Assembly (NCBI RefSeq): GCF_932526225.1
Contig: NC_064040.1
Span: 2,827,894-2,891,893 of the forward strand
Length of the DNA: 64,000 nucleotides
From: Nematostella vectensis
Lineage: Eukaryota; Cnidaria; Anthozoa; Actiniaria; Edwardsiidae
Direction: 5' to 3'
In this document: piece by piece, positions 36,801 through 48,346 of the stretch
Position numbering within the stretch: the stretch's first letter is position 1
Layout of the letters: every line of letters begins with the position of its first letter
The notes under the pieces: generated by a model
What the model was told of the DNA's origin: nothing
What the model saw: only the letters and a program-made list of their open reading frames with translations
Database searches by the model: none
Position numbers and translations under genes: made by a program

Positions 36801-37876
36801 ATTAAGTGATTATGATTGTCTGCTATTAACTCCACAGAACTGTTGTAGGCTTTGAAATAATGCTGGGAGGCGGGGACAGACAGACAAAGTTATCAAGAAC
36901 ATATTGTGGGGCACAGCCACGACCCTACTGGTCATTCCCTGATAATCTTTTCTAAATATTAAGGGGGGGAGAACACGTGCCCGTACGATTCATGTTTGCT
37001 ATTGGTTAGCTGGAGGACATGTTAACTCATGTAGCACGATTTTTAGATTCGTCGAAATGACCTTGAGATGTACGAGAAGGTGACGGATCGTAATGGCCCG
37101 GCTATGACCCATTCCATGTTTGCGATTGGTTGGCTGGAGGTTGGCGACAAGAAAAGGGCAGCCAAGGCATTTGCTAGAAACTATGAAAATATTCAGGGAC
37201 CCTTCAAGGTGAGCAGATAACGACTGGCGGATTTACAAACAAAAATACAAACTAACTCACTTATTCGCATATAAACAAACGAAGGACATATGAACGGGTA
37301 TATGAAAACGAAGAACAAACTGACAAACGGATGTACCGACCGGTGGTTAGACGGTAAAACAAATGGTTGGAGAGACAGGTAGAAAAGTGCTTACAAGTAA
37401 TAGGTAAGCATTCTTACTCAATTTTAAGGAATTAGAATTACAGAGCTAAGGGCTAGGCGTCCAAATAACGGGGATCCGTTGTTTAGTTCAGAGAAAAGCA
37501 ACCAATTTGTGATATCCACCAGGTATGGACTGAGCAGAGCCACAGTCGCGGTGCCGTCAATTTCATCACGGGCGCCGGGGGGTTCCTCCAAGGCCTGCTC
37601 CACGGCTACGGGGGCGTGCGAGTACGCGAGGACAGTCTCGAGATCAATCCCACCCTACCCCCCTCAACCACCAGGCTCACCCTCACGGGTGTTCATTACC
37701 TTGGCAGCGTGATCGACATAGCCTTAGACGCATCACGTGTTAACGTGACGTTGACGTCTACGTCACAGATTGCGCCTAGTTTGGAAGTGGTGGTCAGCGG
37801 AGTGTCCAGAGTGCTGATGGAGGGACAGACAGTAAATATACCAAGCGGAAAGGCATTTGTGCGCATGCGCGCATAG
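24852..37876 (+). CDS. PGGHG: Protein-glucosylgalactosylhydroxylysine glucosidase, copy 1
   Basis: Seven exons: 24852-25457, 25802-25992, 34656-34993, 35472-35803, 36449-36634, 37047-37208 and 37523-37876, totalling 2169 nt (722 residues; the human enzyme is of similar length). This GH65-like family removes glucose from the Glc-Gal-hydroxylysine units of collagens. Family signatures in order are FMASVANGYLG-like DIMASVANGYLG, HTHRARLPS, GGLPGGEEYMGHTFWDQDIW, GAMFPWESSLSG, YVMPPDEYQFPVDNSVY, QADTILIGYP and VWTEQ with GAVNFITGAGG. The acidic residues of the WDQD, PDEY and WTEQ segments are those expected to be catalytic. ATG was chosen over an in-frame TTG because it starts a clear signal peptide (MDPRILITLFLLY). 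The donor after exon 3 is poor (AAAG|GTTTTT). Intron 2 holds an 8.3-kb repeat. AATAAA lies 45 bp after the stop. Confidence 0.92.
26000..26275 (+). repeat. Degenerate TCGTCTG-rich pyrimidine tract before the 24-bp array
   Basis: CGTCTG, TCATTC and TCAATCTG words recur irregularly. It may be an older, decayed relative of the array that follows; this is inference from word content only. Confidence 0.5.
26276..34551 (+). repeat. 8.3-kb array of a 24-bp minisatellite with higher-order structure
   Basis: The unit is CTGACTGCTCG + TTACTCTATTAGT, about 345 copies, in intron 2 of PGGHG copy 1. Variants include TTGGT, GGCCT, ACCG and a 20-bp unit lacking ACTC. Rare variants recur at a fixed 2172-bp distance (GAAGGCTCG at 28575 and 30747; variant strings at 29253 and 31425, 30053 and 32225), so large blocks of units were duplicated. 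A third copy of one block begins at 33613. Confidence 0.97.
36989..37016 (+). repeat. Intronic copy of an exon 6 segment of PGGHG copy 1
   Basis: It nearly repeats 37111-37140 of the next exon (CATGTTTGC-ATTGGTT-GCTGGAGG) with single-base changes that include a TAG. It lies just 31 bp before that exon starts. Confidence 0.8.
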
Positions 37877-38747
37877 GTGTGTAGGGTCTTTTGTACCGCA
37901 GTATCTTTTATTCGTTCCCCAATAAAAAAGAAATCACATGCCTTAGAATTGTCTTATTGTGTTACTGCGCTTCGTAAATCATATCAACTTTGCGTTGGAA
38001 AAGCCTTTTGATAGCATGCCAAATTTCAGACTGTTCTTTCTGGAAATAAAAACAAAATAACCCGCTACAATTAATATACGATGTGTGTTATGCAAGTTAA
38101 AACAATATAGAAAGGTGTAAAATAGATTTTCGATGAATATGCGAAGGCCAAGTGTTTGTACGGATTTTGTAATTCATTATAAATGTTTTGCAAGGATTGT
38201 CACTTGGATGGATTCGCACAGGAAACCCACTTGGATGGCTTCCAACACGAAATTCATTATTTTTGGTAATGACATAGTGACAAAGAGACTTTGTTCGGCA
38301 CAATATTTTCTAAAAATAAAATTAATTATAAATCCCTGATAAAAATTCCTTTTAAGCCCTTTAAATATATTTGCAATGGTATATTTCTAAAATTATTTAT
38401 GTTACATTTATCAGCTTCTCTTCTTTGAGAGGAGTTATCAGACAATAGTGCCCTCTGTGTTACGTCACACCTGGAGATAATCAAACACAAGCCAAGAGTC
38501 CTGCAGACAGTTATCTCAGCCGACTAAGAATCCCGCGAATGGACTCACGAAACATCACGTTATCACATGAACAATGGTACTCAATCTGACCTCGAGGATT
38601 AACAACAACTGAGCATACGCATTCCTTGAGCTAGGGCCAAGGAACAGCACCTCAAAACCATTCCCTTTAAACATATGAAAAGCCTGCTGTAGTCTTTAAG
38701 ACCGCAACTGAACCGCGTCTTAACGCGACTGAACCGTGCGTGAAAGG
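37877..38747. other. Intergenic region between the PGGHG copies
   Basis: It is 870 bp and contains the poly(A) signal of copy 1 and presumably the promoter of copy 2. No TATA box stands out. Confidence 0.6.
37921..37926 (+). terminator. Poly(A) signal AATAAA of PGGHG copy 1
   Basis: Canonical hexamer 45 bp after the TAG stop. Confidence 0.7.
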
Positions 38748-41700
38748 ATGGCGTTAAGACTCGCCGGAGTTTCCTTGCGTTTGTTATGGGTACTAGTAAT
38801 AGCAGTCACCGGGCTTAAGCCTAGAAAACCCTCAGATACCTGCTTCGTCACAAAAGAACTCCCTTTCCATGTAAGCACTTCGTCTATCACCGAAAGCAAA
38901 GCGGGTAACTTTATGGCCTCCATAGCGAACGGGTATGTAGGCACAGTGGTGATGAGTAACTCAGTGCATGTGTCAGGTCTGTTTAACGGCAAAGGATGGC
39001 CCAAGAGGTACCCGATCTATCCGATTTACATGTCTGAACACGCGCACCGTGCGCGCCTACCATCCACCGCCTCGATCTCTTTCAAGGTGCACGATAACGA
39101 TGTCGTTTATATCAATGGGACGCGCTCGTACGCGCTGGACGTCAAAACTGGAGTGTTTTACAGCTGGTTCGAAGAGACTAATGAGAATGGGTCGCTGTTC
39201 ATCGAGATGCGCTACTATGCGCACAGAGAGAGGCGGAATCTGCTGATAAACGAGATCACTATTAAGAATGACTTGAACAAGGAAATCACCCTGGACTTGA
39301 GTAACAACTATGGGAATTTCTCAAAGGACGTCAAGCTAACTCAGCACACGGTCAGCGAAAAAGAGGAGCTGGAAATTGCATTTGGAAAGGTAATATTGGA
39401 AGTTATGGGGTTTCACCTCGCCTATCCCTCGCCTTTATCAGTTTTGAAACGAAATTTTAAAGATCTTTGATTTGATAAGAATTTCTTAGAAGGACCGATC
39501 CTTGGCCTGTGTGACCTCTATGAGTCAAAGTACCTATTGCAGGTTTTTAATCTTTGGTGAGTTTTAGTGGCGCAGTAATAACAGGGGGGGGGGGGGGGGG
39601 TCTGCATGTCGGTAGTCAGTTAAAAATTCCATAATTTGTCGGTAGTCGGTACGAATTATCAGTCTTTCTAAGTTAGTGTTCGCAATGATTTATTGATAAT
39701 AAATTAATTATGGATTAATAATTGGCAGAAAAGTTGATGCAACAGGAAATAGTGCATATACTAAAATGGCTTAATTTAAGTAGATTGACCGATGGAAGTA
39801 AAACTTATATTAAAAAATCAAACTTCGGTAATTGGCAAATATTTTTGTCGCTAGTCACTAGTTCATTTTTTGTCGCTAGTCGGTTACCCCATCCAGATCC
39901 TGAATAATAAAAAAGATACTTTTTGTCTTTGATCGAAATTACTTTAATTAATGTATCTTAATCTAAGCTTTAAAGCTATACGATGGTTTCGAATCTCAAT
40001 ATAACATGCATATATAAGCCTGTTTCGTGGTTGCCCGCTCATCATAAAATTTATTTATATAGTATATGAGTGATGGTAGTAATATATTCTTAATAAATCA
40101 AAAGTGTATGTTATGGGGGGTGTCCGCTTTATAAAGGTTTTATGAGTGGAGTTTGAATAGAGAAAGTGTATGTTATGGGGGTGTCCGCTTTATCAAATAA
40201 AAATATATAAAATAAGCGCAAAAATACAAAGACAGGTTTAGAATGCTTTAGCACTATTGTCTATGTATCGTCCAGAGATCAGGATTCAGCCATTTATACG
40301 TTAACCATGAGCCACTGCGGGTTACAATACATAGATTCGGTTGTTGAAAGCAGCAGTGGTTCATGATTACAGAAACAACAAGAATGTCATAGCTTTATAA
40401 ATCTTGATTTGCATTGCAATTACCCATATTTGCTTATCCATTTGATACCCATTAAGCACTGCGGGTTATGAGACAGTTTATCCGAGGGCAACCGTTTCAA
40501 AGAGAAGTTATAACTCCAAAAGGGGAGTAAAAAACCGAGGTACAAAATGACTCCCTTTTTGGAGTAATTTTTTACTCCCTTTTTTCTACTCTCTCAAGGG
40601 AGTAGATTTTACCCCTGTAGGGGAGTAACTTAAGGTAGTGATTTACTAGGTTGCTTGCTATTACTCCATTAAAGGAATACAATTTACACTCAAAATGGAG
40701 TTATTTTTTACTCCTTTTTTTTCCTACTCTCTCAGGGGAGTAGATTTTACCCACTTTACGGGGTAGTTAAGTGGATTAATTTACTAGGTTGCTTGGAGTT
40801 ACTCCATTAAAAGAGTATAATTCGCCCTCAAAATGGGAGTTAATTTTTACTCCCTATTTTGTTATTTCCCCCTACTAATTGGGTAACTAAAGGGATGATT
40901 TCAACCCTCTCCCCCCTGTTTTTACAAAATGGCCATTTAAACTCCACCTACTTCAGGGGTTAATACTGGAGAAAGTAGAGTAATTTAGAAACACCAAGGA
41001 AAAGACGTTATTATGAATTTGACAAATCATTTAATTAAACAATTCAGTTTAAAAAATAACAAAAATATAAGTTGAAAAAATGTTTGAAAAATAATAGTCA
41101 TTTGACATAAGGTATCCAGGACAAAATTACTAACAAGTGTCCCAACATAACAAAGCTGAAACAAACATAACACAATATTATTTTTCTATAACAACTTTAA
41201 CAGCTTTTGAACATTACCCTTTTTGGCGTCATTACGGTTTTCCAAAAGAACTGCCTCCTCCTCCATCTTTGTATATTCAGATAAGAAGCTAGAAGCCTAA
41301 TGCCTCTATATGCACCATTAAAATTTGAACCTGATAGGCTAGCTAGAAAAGATAACTAGGTTCTTCATATGCAGGGTTTACTGTGATCAGAATATACGGA
41401 CAAAAACCAACTACAGTAACATTAGATATTCAAAATAAATATCTGGACAAATTTTAGGTGCAAGACTGATTACTAGGTTTTTACTAAGCTAAGTTATTCA
41501 ATTTTGTGCTTCAAGTAACAGTTTATAAAGCATAGGCGCTTTAGATGTAAGTACAGTGATTAGTGAATAACTTAAGTTTACGAAGTTTTTATTCGTTTCT
41601 TGCGATTTACGCATTGATACATTCCTTATACCTCAAACTTCTTTCTTTTCTGGCTTTCAACTCGAGCACATTTTACTATCTCTATCATAATGTCCTGCGA

Positions 41701-44700
41701 AGATAATAAGAGAAACACATAAGAAGGTAGTATTGCTTTGGAAGATAACAAAGAATCACAAAACATATCAGTCTAGTTCGAGAAATCCGCTCACGAACGA
41801 TGATTTGATGCTGAAGTTGGTCGCAAAAATCACATTTAGTAGCCCCTCTCGGCCACTAAAGCGAGGGACGCCCGGTACATTTTGGTTTTACGGGCCCTGG
41901 TGAGCCGTCTTCTATCTGCAAAGCGGGACTTCTTTTTTTTATAATCTCAAGTAGCATTTCTTTTAGAAACAATATATATTATTTTATAATGTTCAAATCG
42001 GATCTAAGAATTTTATACGATTATCACCCTACCTATCTTTCTTTTAAATGCAGTACTAATTATTCTGAGCGAATTTTGAAAGTACACCACATAAAACTCA
42101 TGTTCGAGTCCAAGCCTGTCTTTGATTACATTTCTTATTGTTGTAGTATAGCTGACAATATATGCAAGTATGGCGAGGCCTGTTCTTGTATTGAAAATGT
42201 TCTTTTAGGATTTCCTAAGAATTTCATAAGAGTTCCTAAATTGTAGAACTTCAAATCTTCTTCCTAAGATTTTCTTATTCAAATTATTTCAATTTTCTGG
42301 TCTACTGCTTATACTAGGAAATCCTAGGAATTTTTCGGAAGTTTAATCATATTTTGTTGTTTTGATCGAACTTAGGAAATCTTAGGAAACTCCTAGGCAC
42401 AGGGTAGAGTTTTTTGTCTCAATACAAATAAATACGATAAATTATTATTTTTATATTTTGTCTTATATATTAAAGACTATCGTTTTCCTTCTTAAATTCA
42501 GCTAATTCAGAGTAAAAACAACAACTCTCTTTATTTTATATATTTGGAGTGGTTTGTTACTGCTCTAAAAGGATACAGCTGGAGTAAAAACTACTCTTTC
42601 AACACGAGATGGCTGGAGTAGTTTTTACTCTTCAAAACCTACCCCCTAAAAGGAGTACTTTTTTACTCCATTATTTGACCAACAAGAGTGAAAATTACTC
42701 TTTTTCTAATAAACATTCGATACTTATTCTCAACAGAGTAAAACTTACTCCGTTAAGGGAGTAAACAAAAAAAAAATACTCCTCAGTGGAGTAGTTTTTA
42801 CTCCAATAAAGGAGTTCAAATTACTCCTTTAAAAGTACTCCATCGCAAAGAGTAGTTTTTACTCTCTGAGTGGAGTAAAAATAACTCCCTGAAACTAACA
42901 GTGCACCTTATTAAAATAGCTGTATACGCCTCTTCATTGGGGGATTGGAGCACTTTCTCGACTAACAAACGCAGACGCGGCTGCAAAGGAGACTAACACT
43001 TGACACACTGTTCACGTCTGCATCTTTTAATGCAGGTTAACATTCCCGAGGAAAAATTCGGTCTCCAGCCGCAAGTTGCGCTTGCATTTCGCGACATCAA
43101 GGAACACATCTTTATTAACGCGTCCGAGTGGCGCACGTGGTATTACATCACAGCCATAGCAACCAGCATAGATACCAAGTTCGACCCATGGAGACAAGCC
43201 GAGGGGGCCTGGAAGGAGGCTATGAGGTAAGATGAAATTCCAATGTGATTTTACTATTTTAGAACCAAACTGTTGTAGAGGTGCCCTTTAAGTTACTTTA
43301 TCGGCACTGCTGTACATGCAAACCTTACTTACGAAAGCCCCCATAATAGGCCCCTAGTCATGCCCTGATAAACCTCACACTATCCTGTGAGATATAGAAA
43401 CTGTGAGATAGATTTGAGGCATTACATCAAGGTTCTTAAGCCTAAGAGGAGTCGGGAGTCGGGGATCCGAGGGAAACTCTTTGTACTCGATATCATTAAT
43501 TCCGTATCAGGGGCCTCGGAGTACCTTGAAAAGTGTCAGGGTGGACAGGGTAGTTTTCCATACACAAAAGTTGCTTTAATTTATCAAAATTGCTAATGTT
43601 CCTGGCAATAATTTAGGCTGTAGTTAAAGCCTCCACAGCCCCTCCTCGGCCCTTGTATCGTATGTCTTTTACTTTCAGGGATAAGGGACAATTGCTATGG
43701 CTTTACGCCAAAGGCTAGGAGATGCTCTGAGTAGCCTTTCATGGTTATTAATTCGTTTTTTATGTCTTTACCCCCAGGGATAAACGGCACTTGCTTTGGC
43801 ATCACACCAAAGCCTGGGAGGAGCTGTGGGAATCCGGCAAAGTCGATGTCGTGACAAAGGACAAAAGTTCTCACCTTGGACAAGCCATCTACGGCAGCTT
43901 ATACTACCTACTGTCGTCCACCCGGGCCGACTGGCCGTACGGGCTGAGTCCGGGGGGGTTACCGGGAGGAGAGGAGTACATGGGTCACACCTTTTGGGAC
44001 CAGGACATCTGGATGTACCCAGTCATGGTGCTCCTGTACCCTGATCTTGCGCGCGCGTCGTTGAGGTATCGGTATGATCGCCTGCCTGCCGCGAGGAGGA
44101 TCGCGAGAAAATGGGGTTACAAAGGTAAGTTTTGCATTTAGTGTTTATACCGAAAAAGGCATCAGGGTGGAGATGTAAAGGTAAGTTATGTTCTTAGTTT
44201 TTTTACATTCAAACAGGCGCGTGTGTTACTTGTTTAACAGACGCATATACAGGCATTTAAGTTAGCCTTTCGGTTACTGTCGGAATTGAAATTGGATGAT
44301 TTTAATGTTTCCAAACCGAAGCAGAAAACCCCGTGAGAATGCCCAGGCCCGTCTTACAGCTTTATCGCAGTTCTTTGTTTTCTTAAAAAACGTTTAAAAC
44401 ACATGTTTAGTTCTTACCTGTGGTAAGAACAATTAGGTATAGCCTTCGGCGTTCTTCTGATAGTTGTTTTAGACAACCGAGGGCCACTGAAATCCTTTCT
44501 CTCTGTATTCAATGGCGGAAGTGGGAATTTATGAAAACTAAGAAAGTCTTGACAAACATACGCGGGCTCGCTGCTTGTATCAGATGCAATTTATTTTGTT
44601 TGATCACAACAGGTGCAATGTTCCCGTGGGAGAGTTCCCTCAGCGGAATCGAGACTTCACCCGGCGAAAAGTACGGCCGCTATCAAAACCATATCACAGG

Positions 44701-46882
44701 AGATATCGCTTACGCTGCCCAGCTATACTGGCACGCAACCAAGGACTACCAGTGGCTAAAAGAGATTGGGTACGCTTTGGCCTACCAGACCGCGGAGTAC
44801 TGGGCCAGTCGCGTAAGCTTTGATAACAGGAAAGAGAAGTACGTCATCGAGTACGTCATGCCCCCTGACGAATACCAGTTTCCAGTGGACAACTCGGTTT
44901 ATACCAACGTCGTGGCCAAGATTAACCTGGAGTTTGCTGTGAAGGTAACTGAAGGAGACGTTTGCTGTTATCAGGATATTTTTTGGGTGCCGTTATGTCC
45001 ATCGCCGTGTGCTCAAAGATAAGGATACCTACTGCTGCTAGATCATGGAATACATAGAAAGAAATGATGATTATGGCAATGACAGTGATGCTGTGGTTTT
45101 AGGGTTGCAAATTGCTTCGATGTTGCTACCCAAGAAAAAGAAGTGATAAATTTGGTTATGATTATATTATTATGATGACGGTTATGATAATGATAATGCT
45201 GATGATAGTAATGAAGCTATTTCAACACTCTGTTTCTAGGTGTGCACATTGCTCGGGCGATACTACCCTAAGATGTGGGTGAAGATAGCGGAACAGATGT
45301 ACATTCCGTTCGATAGCGATCGTAATTTTCATCCAGAGTTCGACCTCTACGACTTGGGCTATCAGGCCAAGCAGGCGGACACCATTCTTATAGGCTACCC
45401 TCTCATGTACAACATGAGCCGTCAGGTGACTCTGCGATGCGCATGCGCGAGTGTTTCGATGACTCAAATATAGACGTCGTATTACGCGACAAATCACCAG
45501 GCTTACAAGGTATGCCAAACCAGTTTTAGTGCTGCAGTTATATCATCACGTGTGTGATTTTATATAGTCAACTGAAAGTCAACAATGTCTTTTTTCACCT
45601 TAATTCTCGCATGTTGTAGTTCGTGGATGAGACAATCTATATTTTATGTTGCAGTTAACCGGTTTGACTGGTTCCACTGTAAAAGCTTTGCGCAGTTTGA
45701 TATTCTAATATATTACTTTCCCAATGGGGGAATAAGAGCTTATGGGGGGATCAGTACGCAGCTCTTAGAAGCTGTATTTTGATTGGGCAAATGAACAATA
45801 TCCGCACCTCGACACAAAGAACGAGAAGAATAGAGACAAAAGAACTCATTCGTAGAACAAAGATAATAGGAGACAAAGCTGCTGCGTACTTACTATTTAT
45901 GGGGGTTTGGGCGCGGCCTTTCACTACCGATGATGCAATGGTTATAAAGACCCTTTATTCCATATAGCAACAAGTCAATTGGGATAGCTCTTTCTTTTAA
46001 CTTAACAATGTAATTTGCTATTGGTAATTGTCTTGTTTTCTCGCGCCCCTTTTGGCATAGGTTCGGTACAATGATCTATTGACATATGAGAACCGCACCG
46101 ATCCCGAGGGACCCGCCATGACCCACGCCATGTTTGCTATCGGTTGGCTGGAGGTTGGGGAGGAGGAGAGAGCAGCGAAGGCATTCCTCAAGAACTACGA
46201 ACACATAGAGCAGCCGTTCCAGGTCAGTCGATGGTTCATCTAAACCGCTATTAATTATTATTTTTACATTATTTCTCCGTAGCCAGTATTTTGAACGGGG
46301 GGGGGGGTATTTACCCATTTAGCGGACCATTTTCTCTTAGGTAGCTCGTCCAAGCTCGCAGTGGTACTCAATTTTCCTTCATCAGGGCGGAACTTCAAGT
46401 CGCCCCCTGGCTATGGGCCTGTTTACACATAACTTTTGTTGATGATGATGATGATGACGATGATGTTGATGATGACGATGGTATTGATGATGACGATGAT
46501 TTGAACTTATTTACCCCTCCACTAGGTCTGGACTGAACAACGTCGCAAAAGAGGAGCCATCAACTTCATCACCGGGGCGGGAGGCTTTCTCCAAGCTGTA
46601 CTCTTCGGCTATGGCGGCTTTCGTATCAGAGAAGACCAGCTGTACTTCGACCCAAAACTTCCCCCGACTTCCAATACCTTCACCATCACAGGCGTCGACT
46701 ATTTGGGCAGCTCATTGAAGTTTATCATCAAGAATAAGAAGATGCGAATAACTCTGACGGAGAGAGAGCAGATTGCACCTGCGCTGGAGCTTGTCATTTA
46801 CAAGAAGGTGTACCCGCTAGAGCACAAGAACACGCTTCTACTTCTCAGGGGACCCGGGTTTATACGCATGCGCAGAGATTGA
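38748..46882 (+). CDS. PGGHG: Protein-glucosylgalactosylhydroxylysine glucosidase, copy 2
   Basis: Seven exons: 38748-39389, 43036-43226, 43778-44124, 44613-44944, 45240-45425, 46061-46222 and 46526-46882, totalling 2217 nt (738 residues). Exons 2, 4, 5 and 6 have exactly the same lengths as in copy 1 (191, 332, 186 and 162 nt) and all phases agree, so this is a tandem gene duplication. The same signatures are intact: FMASIANGYVG, EHAHRARLPS, EEYMGHTFWDQDIW, GAMFPWESSLSG, MPPDEYQFPVDNSVY, QADTILIGYP and VWTEQ. The ATG at 38748 opens a hydrophobic leader (LLWVLVIAV), predicting entry to the secretory pathway where collagens are modified. Donor sites are better than in copy 1. Intron 1 (3.6 kb) carries repeat arrays, and intron 2 holds a decayed copy of the exon 3 start. 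Confidence 0.92.
40505..40990 (+). repeat. ACTCC/GGAGT palindromic array, left
   Basis: Short hairpin-capable words such as GGAGTAATTTTTTACTCC recur many times. A coarse tandem period of about 138 bp is seen from TTACTAGGTTGCTTG at 40643 and 40781. Confidence 0.8.
42510..42895 (+). repeat. ACTCC/GGAGT palindromic array, right
   Basis: More than a dozen GAGTAAAA...TTACTC words, for example GGAGTAGTTTTTACTCC, of the same type as the left array 1.6 kb upstream. Together they may be subterminal repeats of one element. Confidence 0.8.
43661..43735 (+). pseudogene. Decayed intronic copy of the acceptor and start of PGGHG copy 2 exon 3
   Basis: TATGTCTTT, a pyrimidine tract, CAG and GGATAA followed by about 50 bases resemble 43761-43830 at a spacing of 99-100 bp (about three quarters identical by eye). 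The copy preserves the acceptor AG at 43677-43678 but has an in-frame TAG after AAAGGC. Confidence 0.85.
46440..46500 (+). repeat. (GAT)n microsatellite
   Basis: Imperfect GATGATGACGATG run in the last intron of PGGHG copy 2. Confidence 0.9.
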
Positions 46883-47743
46883 TACAAGGAACTGAACTAT
46901 CTGCCCACAATGCATTGCGTTAATATTTTAAGGGAAATTCGCGCTTTTGGGGAAGTTTATCTTAATATCTTAACTACACAGAACAGGCCATGAGCTTAAC
47001 TTTAGAAAAAGTAGAGTTCGATTTAAATCCATTTAAGAAAAATTGGAAATTCTACTTTCCAAATAAATGTCAGTCGAATGAGTATAGGAATAACATATTT
47101 AACATACTTGCATGGATTGCTTTGAAAGTTGTCCTCAATCTAATAAGTCAACGTTCCCGTCCTGGTCCTATTGCACAAAAAATACATTTTATTATTTGCG
47201 AAAGCGATATAAAAATTCGTGCACATTTTCTGGTATTTCATGACAAAATAAACAAAACAATGCATTTTGGGCAGCGTAAAAATTGACATGATGATAATGA
47301 TAAATGTTATATGTATTTAGCTTTATTTGTTATAATGTCTGATTTCAGGAAAGCTCCATACCCCTCCCCTCCTCCTGCCCTTTGGAGTACCTTTAAATGC
47401 AGTGTTTGTGTGTAACACCTTACCACCACCACCTGGGATCGTCACCGAAAGACGATCCTCACCCCACTCGTAAACCACGGAATTCCACCACCTTTTGGTG
47501 GATTGGAGAGGGGGGATGTGAATATTTTCTGATCATACGATAATACACGAACATTCATGCGTTTTGATGGTTTGGGGCTTCTCAGTAGATGTCACTAATA
47601 AACCATACATTTCGTACAGCTGTTTTTTATTTCTCCTGTTTGAACCAGTCAATAGCTCGAGCTAAGTGTGAAGATTGATATAAAACTGATGTTTGTAGAT
47701 TATTAAATGTTGGTGGGAGATGGTCGTGTATCGAACCGTCCTA

Positions 47744-48105
47744 CCATGTTTGGGATCCCTGCGCTATGTATGGGATCCCTGCGCTATGTCTGGGAGCCCT
47801 GCGCTATGTATGGGAACCCTGCGCTATGTTTGGAAACCCTGCGCTATGTATGGGGACCCTGCGCTATGTTTAGGAACCCTGCGCTATGTTTAAGAACATT
47901 ATGCTATGTATGGGAACCCTGCGCTATGTTTAAGAACATTATGCTATGTATGGGAACCCTGCGCTATGTTTAGGAACCCTGCGCTATGTTTAAGAACATT
48001 ATGCTATGTATGGGAACCCTGCGCTTTGAAACTGAACCCTGCGCTATGTTTAAGAACATTATGCTATGTATGGGAACCCTGCGCTATGTACGGGAACCCT
48101 GCGTG
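47744..48105 (+). repeat. 20-bp minisatellite, about 18 copies
   Basis: The unit is ACCCTGCGCTATGTTTAGGA with variants (ATGGGA, AAGAACATTATG). Variant units alternate in a repeated order, for example AAGAACATTATGCTATG at four places, pointing to multi-unit duplications. Confidence 0.93.
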
Positions 48106-48172
48106 CATTCGGGACCTGCAAGTGTCCGCCATTTTTGTGTCAAAAGCGTGTTCATTGATGAGATTTACTAAG

Positions 48173-48254
48173 GGCCTAGCTAAACTAGAAGACATGTAGC
48201 TTGCTACATCACGCTTCTTGTCGCGCTCGACATGTCGCCTAGTTTAGCCAGGCC
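48173..48254. repeat. Small inverted-repeat (hairpin) element
   Basis: Arms at 48173-48197 and 48230-48254 (GGCCTAGCTAAACTAG against CTAGTTTAGCCAGGCC) are complementary at about 21 of 25 positions with a 32-nt loop. Confidence 0.75.
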
Positions 48255-48346
48255 TAAGATCAATGTTCGTTATTTAGTTTACTTTGCAACATAACAGATA
48301 AGAGAAAACTTTAAATGTCTATATTGTTTTATGAATTTTCGATTCA

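Larger units (their letters stand above)
39390..43035 (+). other. Intron 1 of PGGHG copy 2, repeat-rich
   Basis: It holds a G-run (39582-39600), GTCGGTAGTC words near 39600-39890, a 62-bp duplication (40101 and 40163, GTGTATGTTATGGGG), two ACTCC/GGAGT arrays (40505-40990 and 42510-42895) and an inverted AGGAAATCCTAGGAA-type pair near 42205-42400. An 85-codon frame at 41989-42246 shows no recognisable domain. Confidence 0.7.
46883..48346. other. Intergenic region between convergent PGGHG copy 2 and SDR
   Basis: AT-rich and without a supported gene. An AATAAA occurs at 47062. It contains the 20-bp minisatellite and a small hairpin element described separately. Confidence 0.6.

Noticed and set aside
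41989-42246. 85-codon frame in intron 1 of PGGHG copy 2
   Set aside because: No recognisable domain, AT-rich codons, and it runs into inverted-repeat sequence.
43661-43735. Real alternative exon 3 of PGGHG copy 2
   Set aside because: It has an in-frame stop and only partial identity; treated as a decayed duplication.
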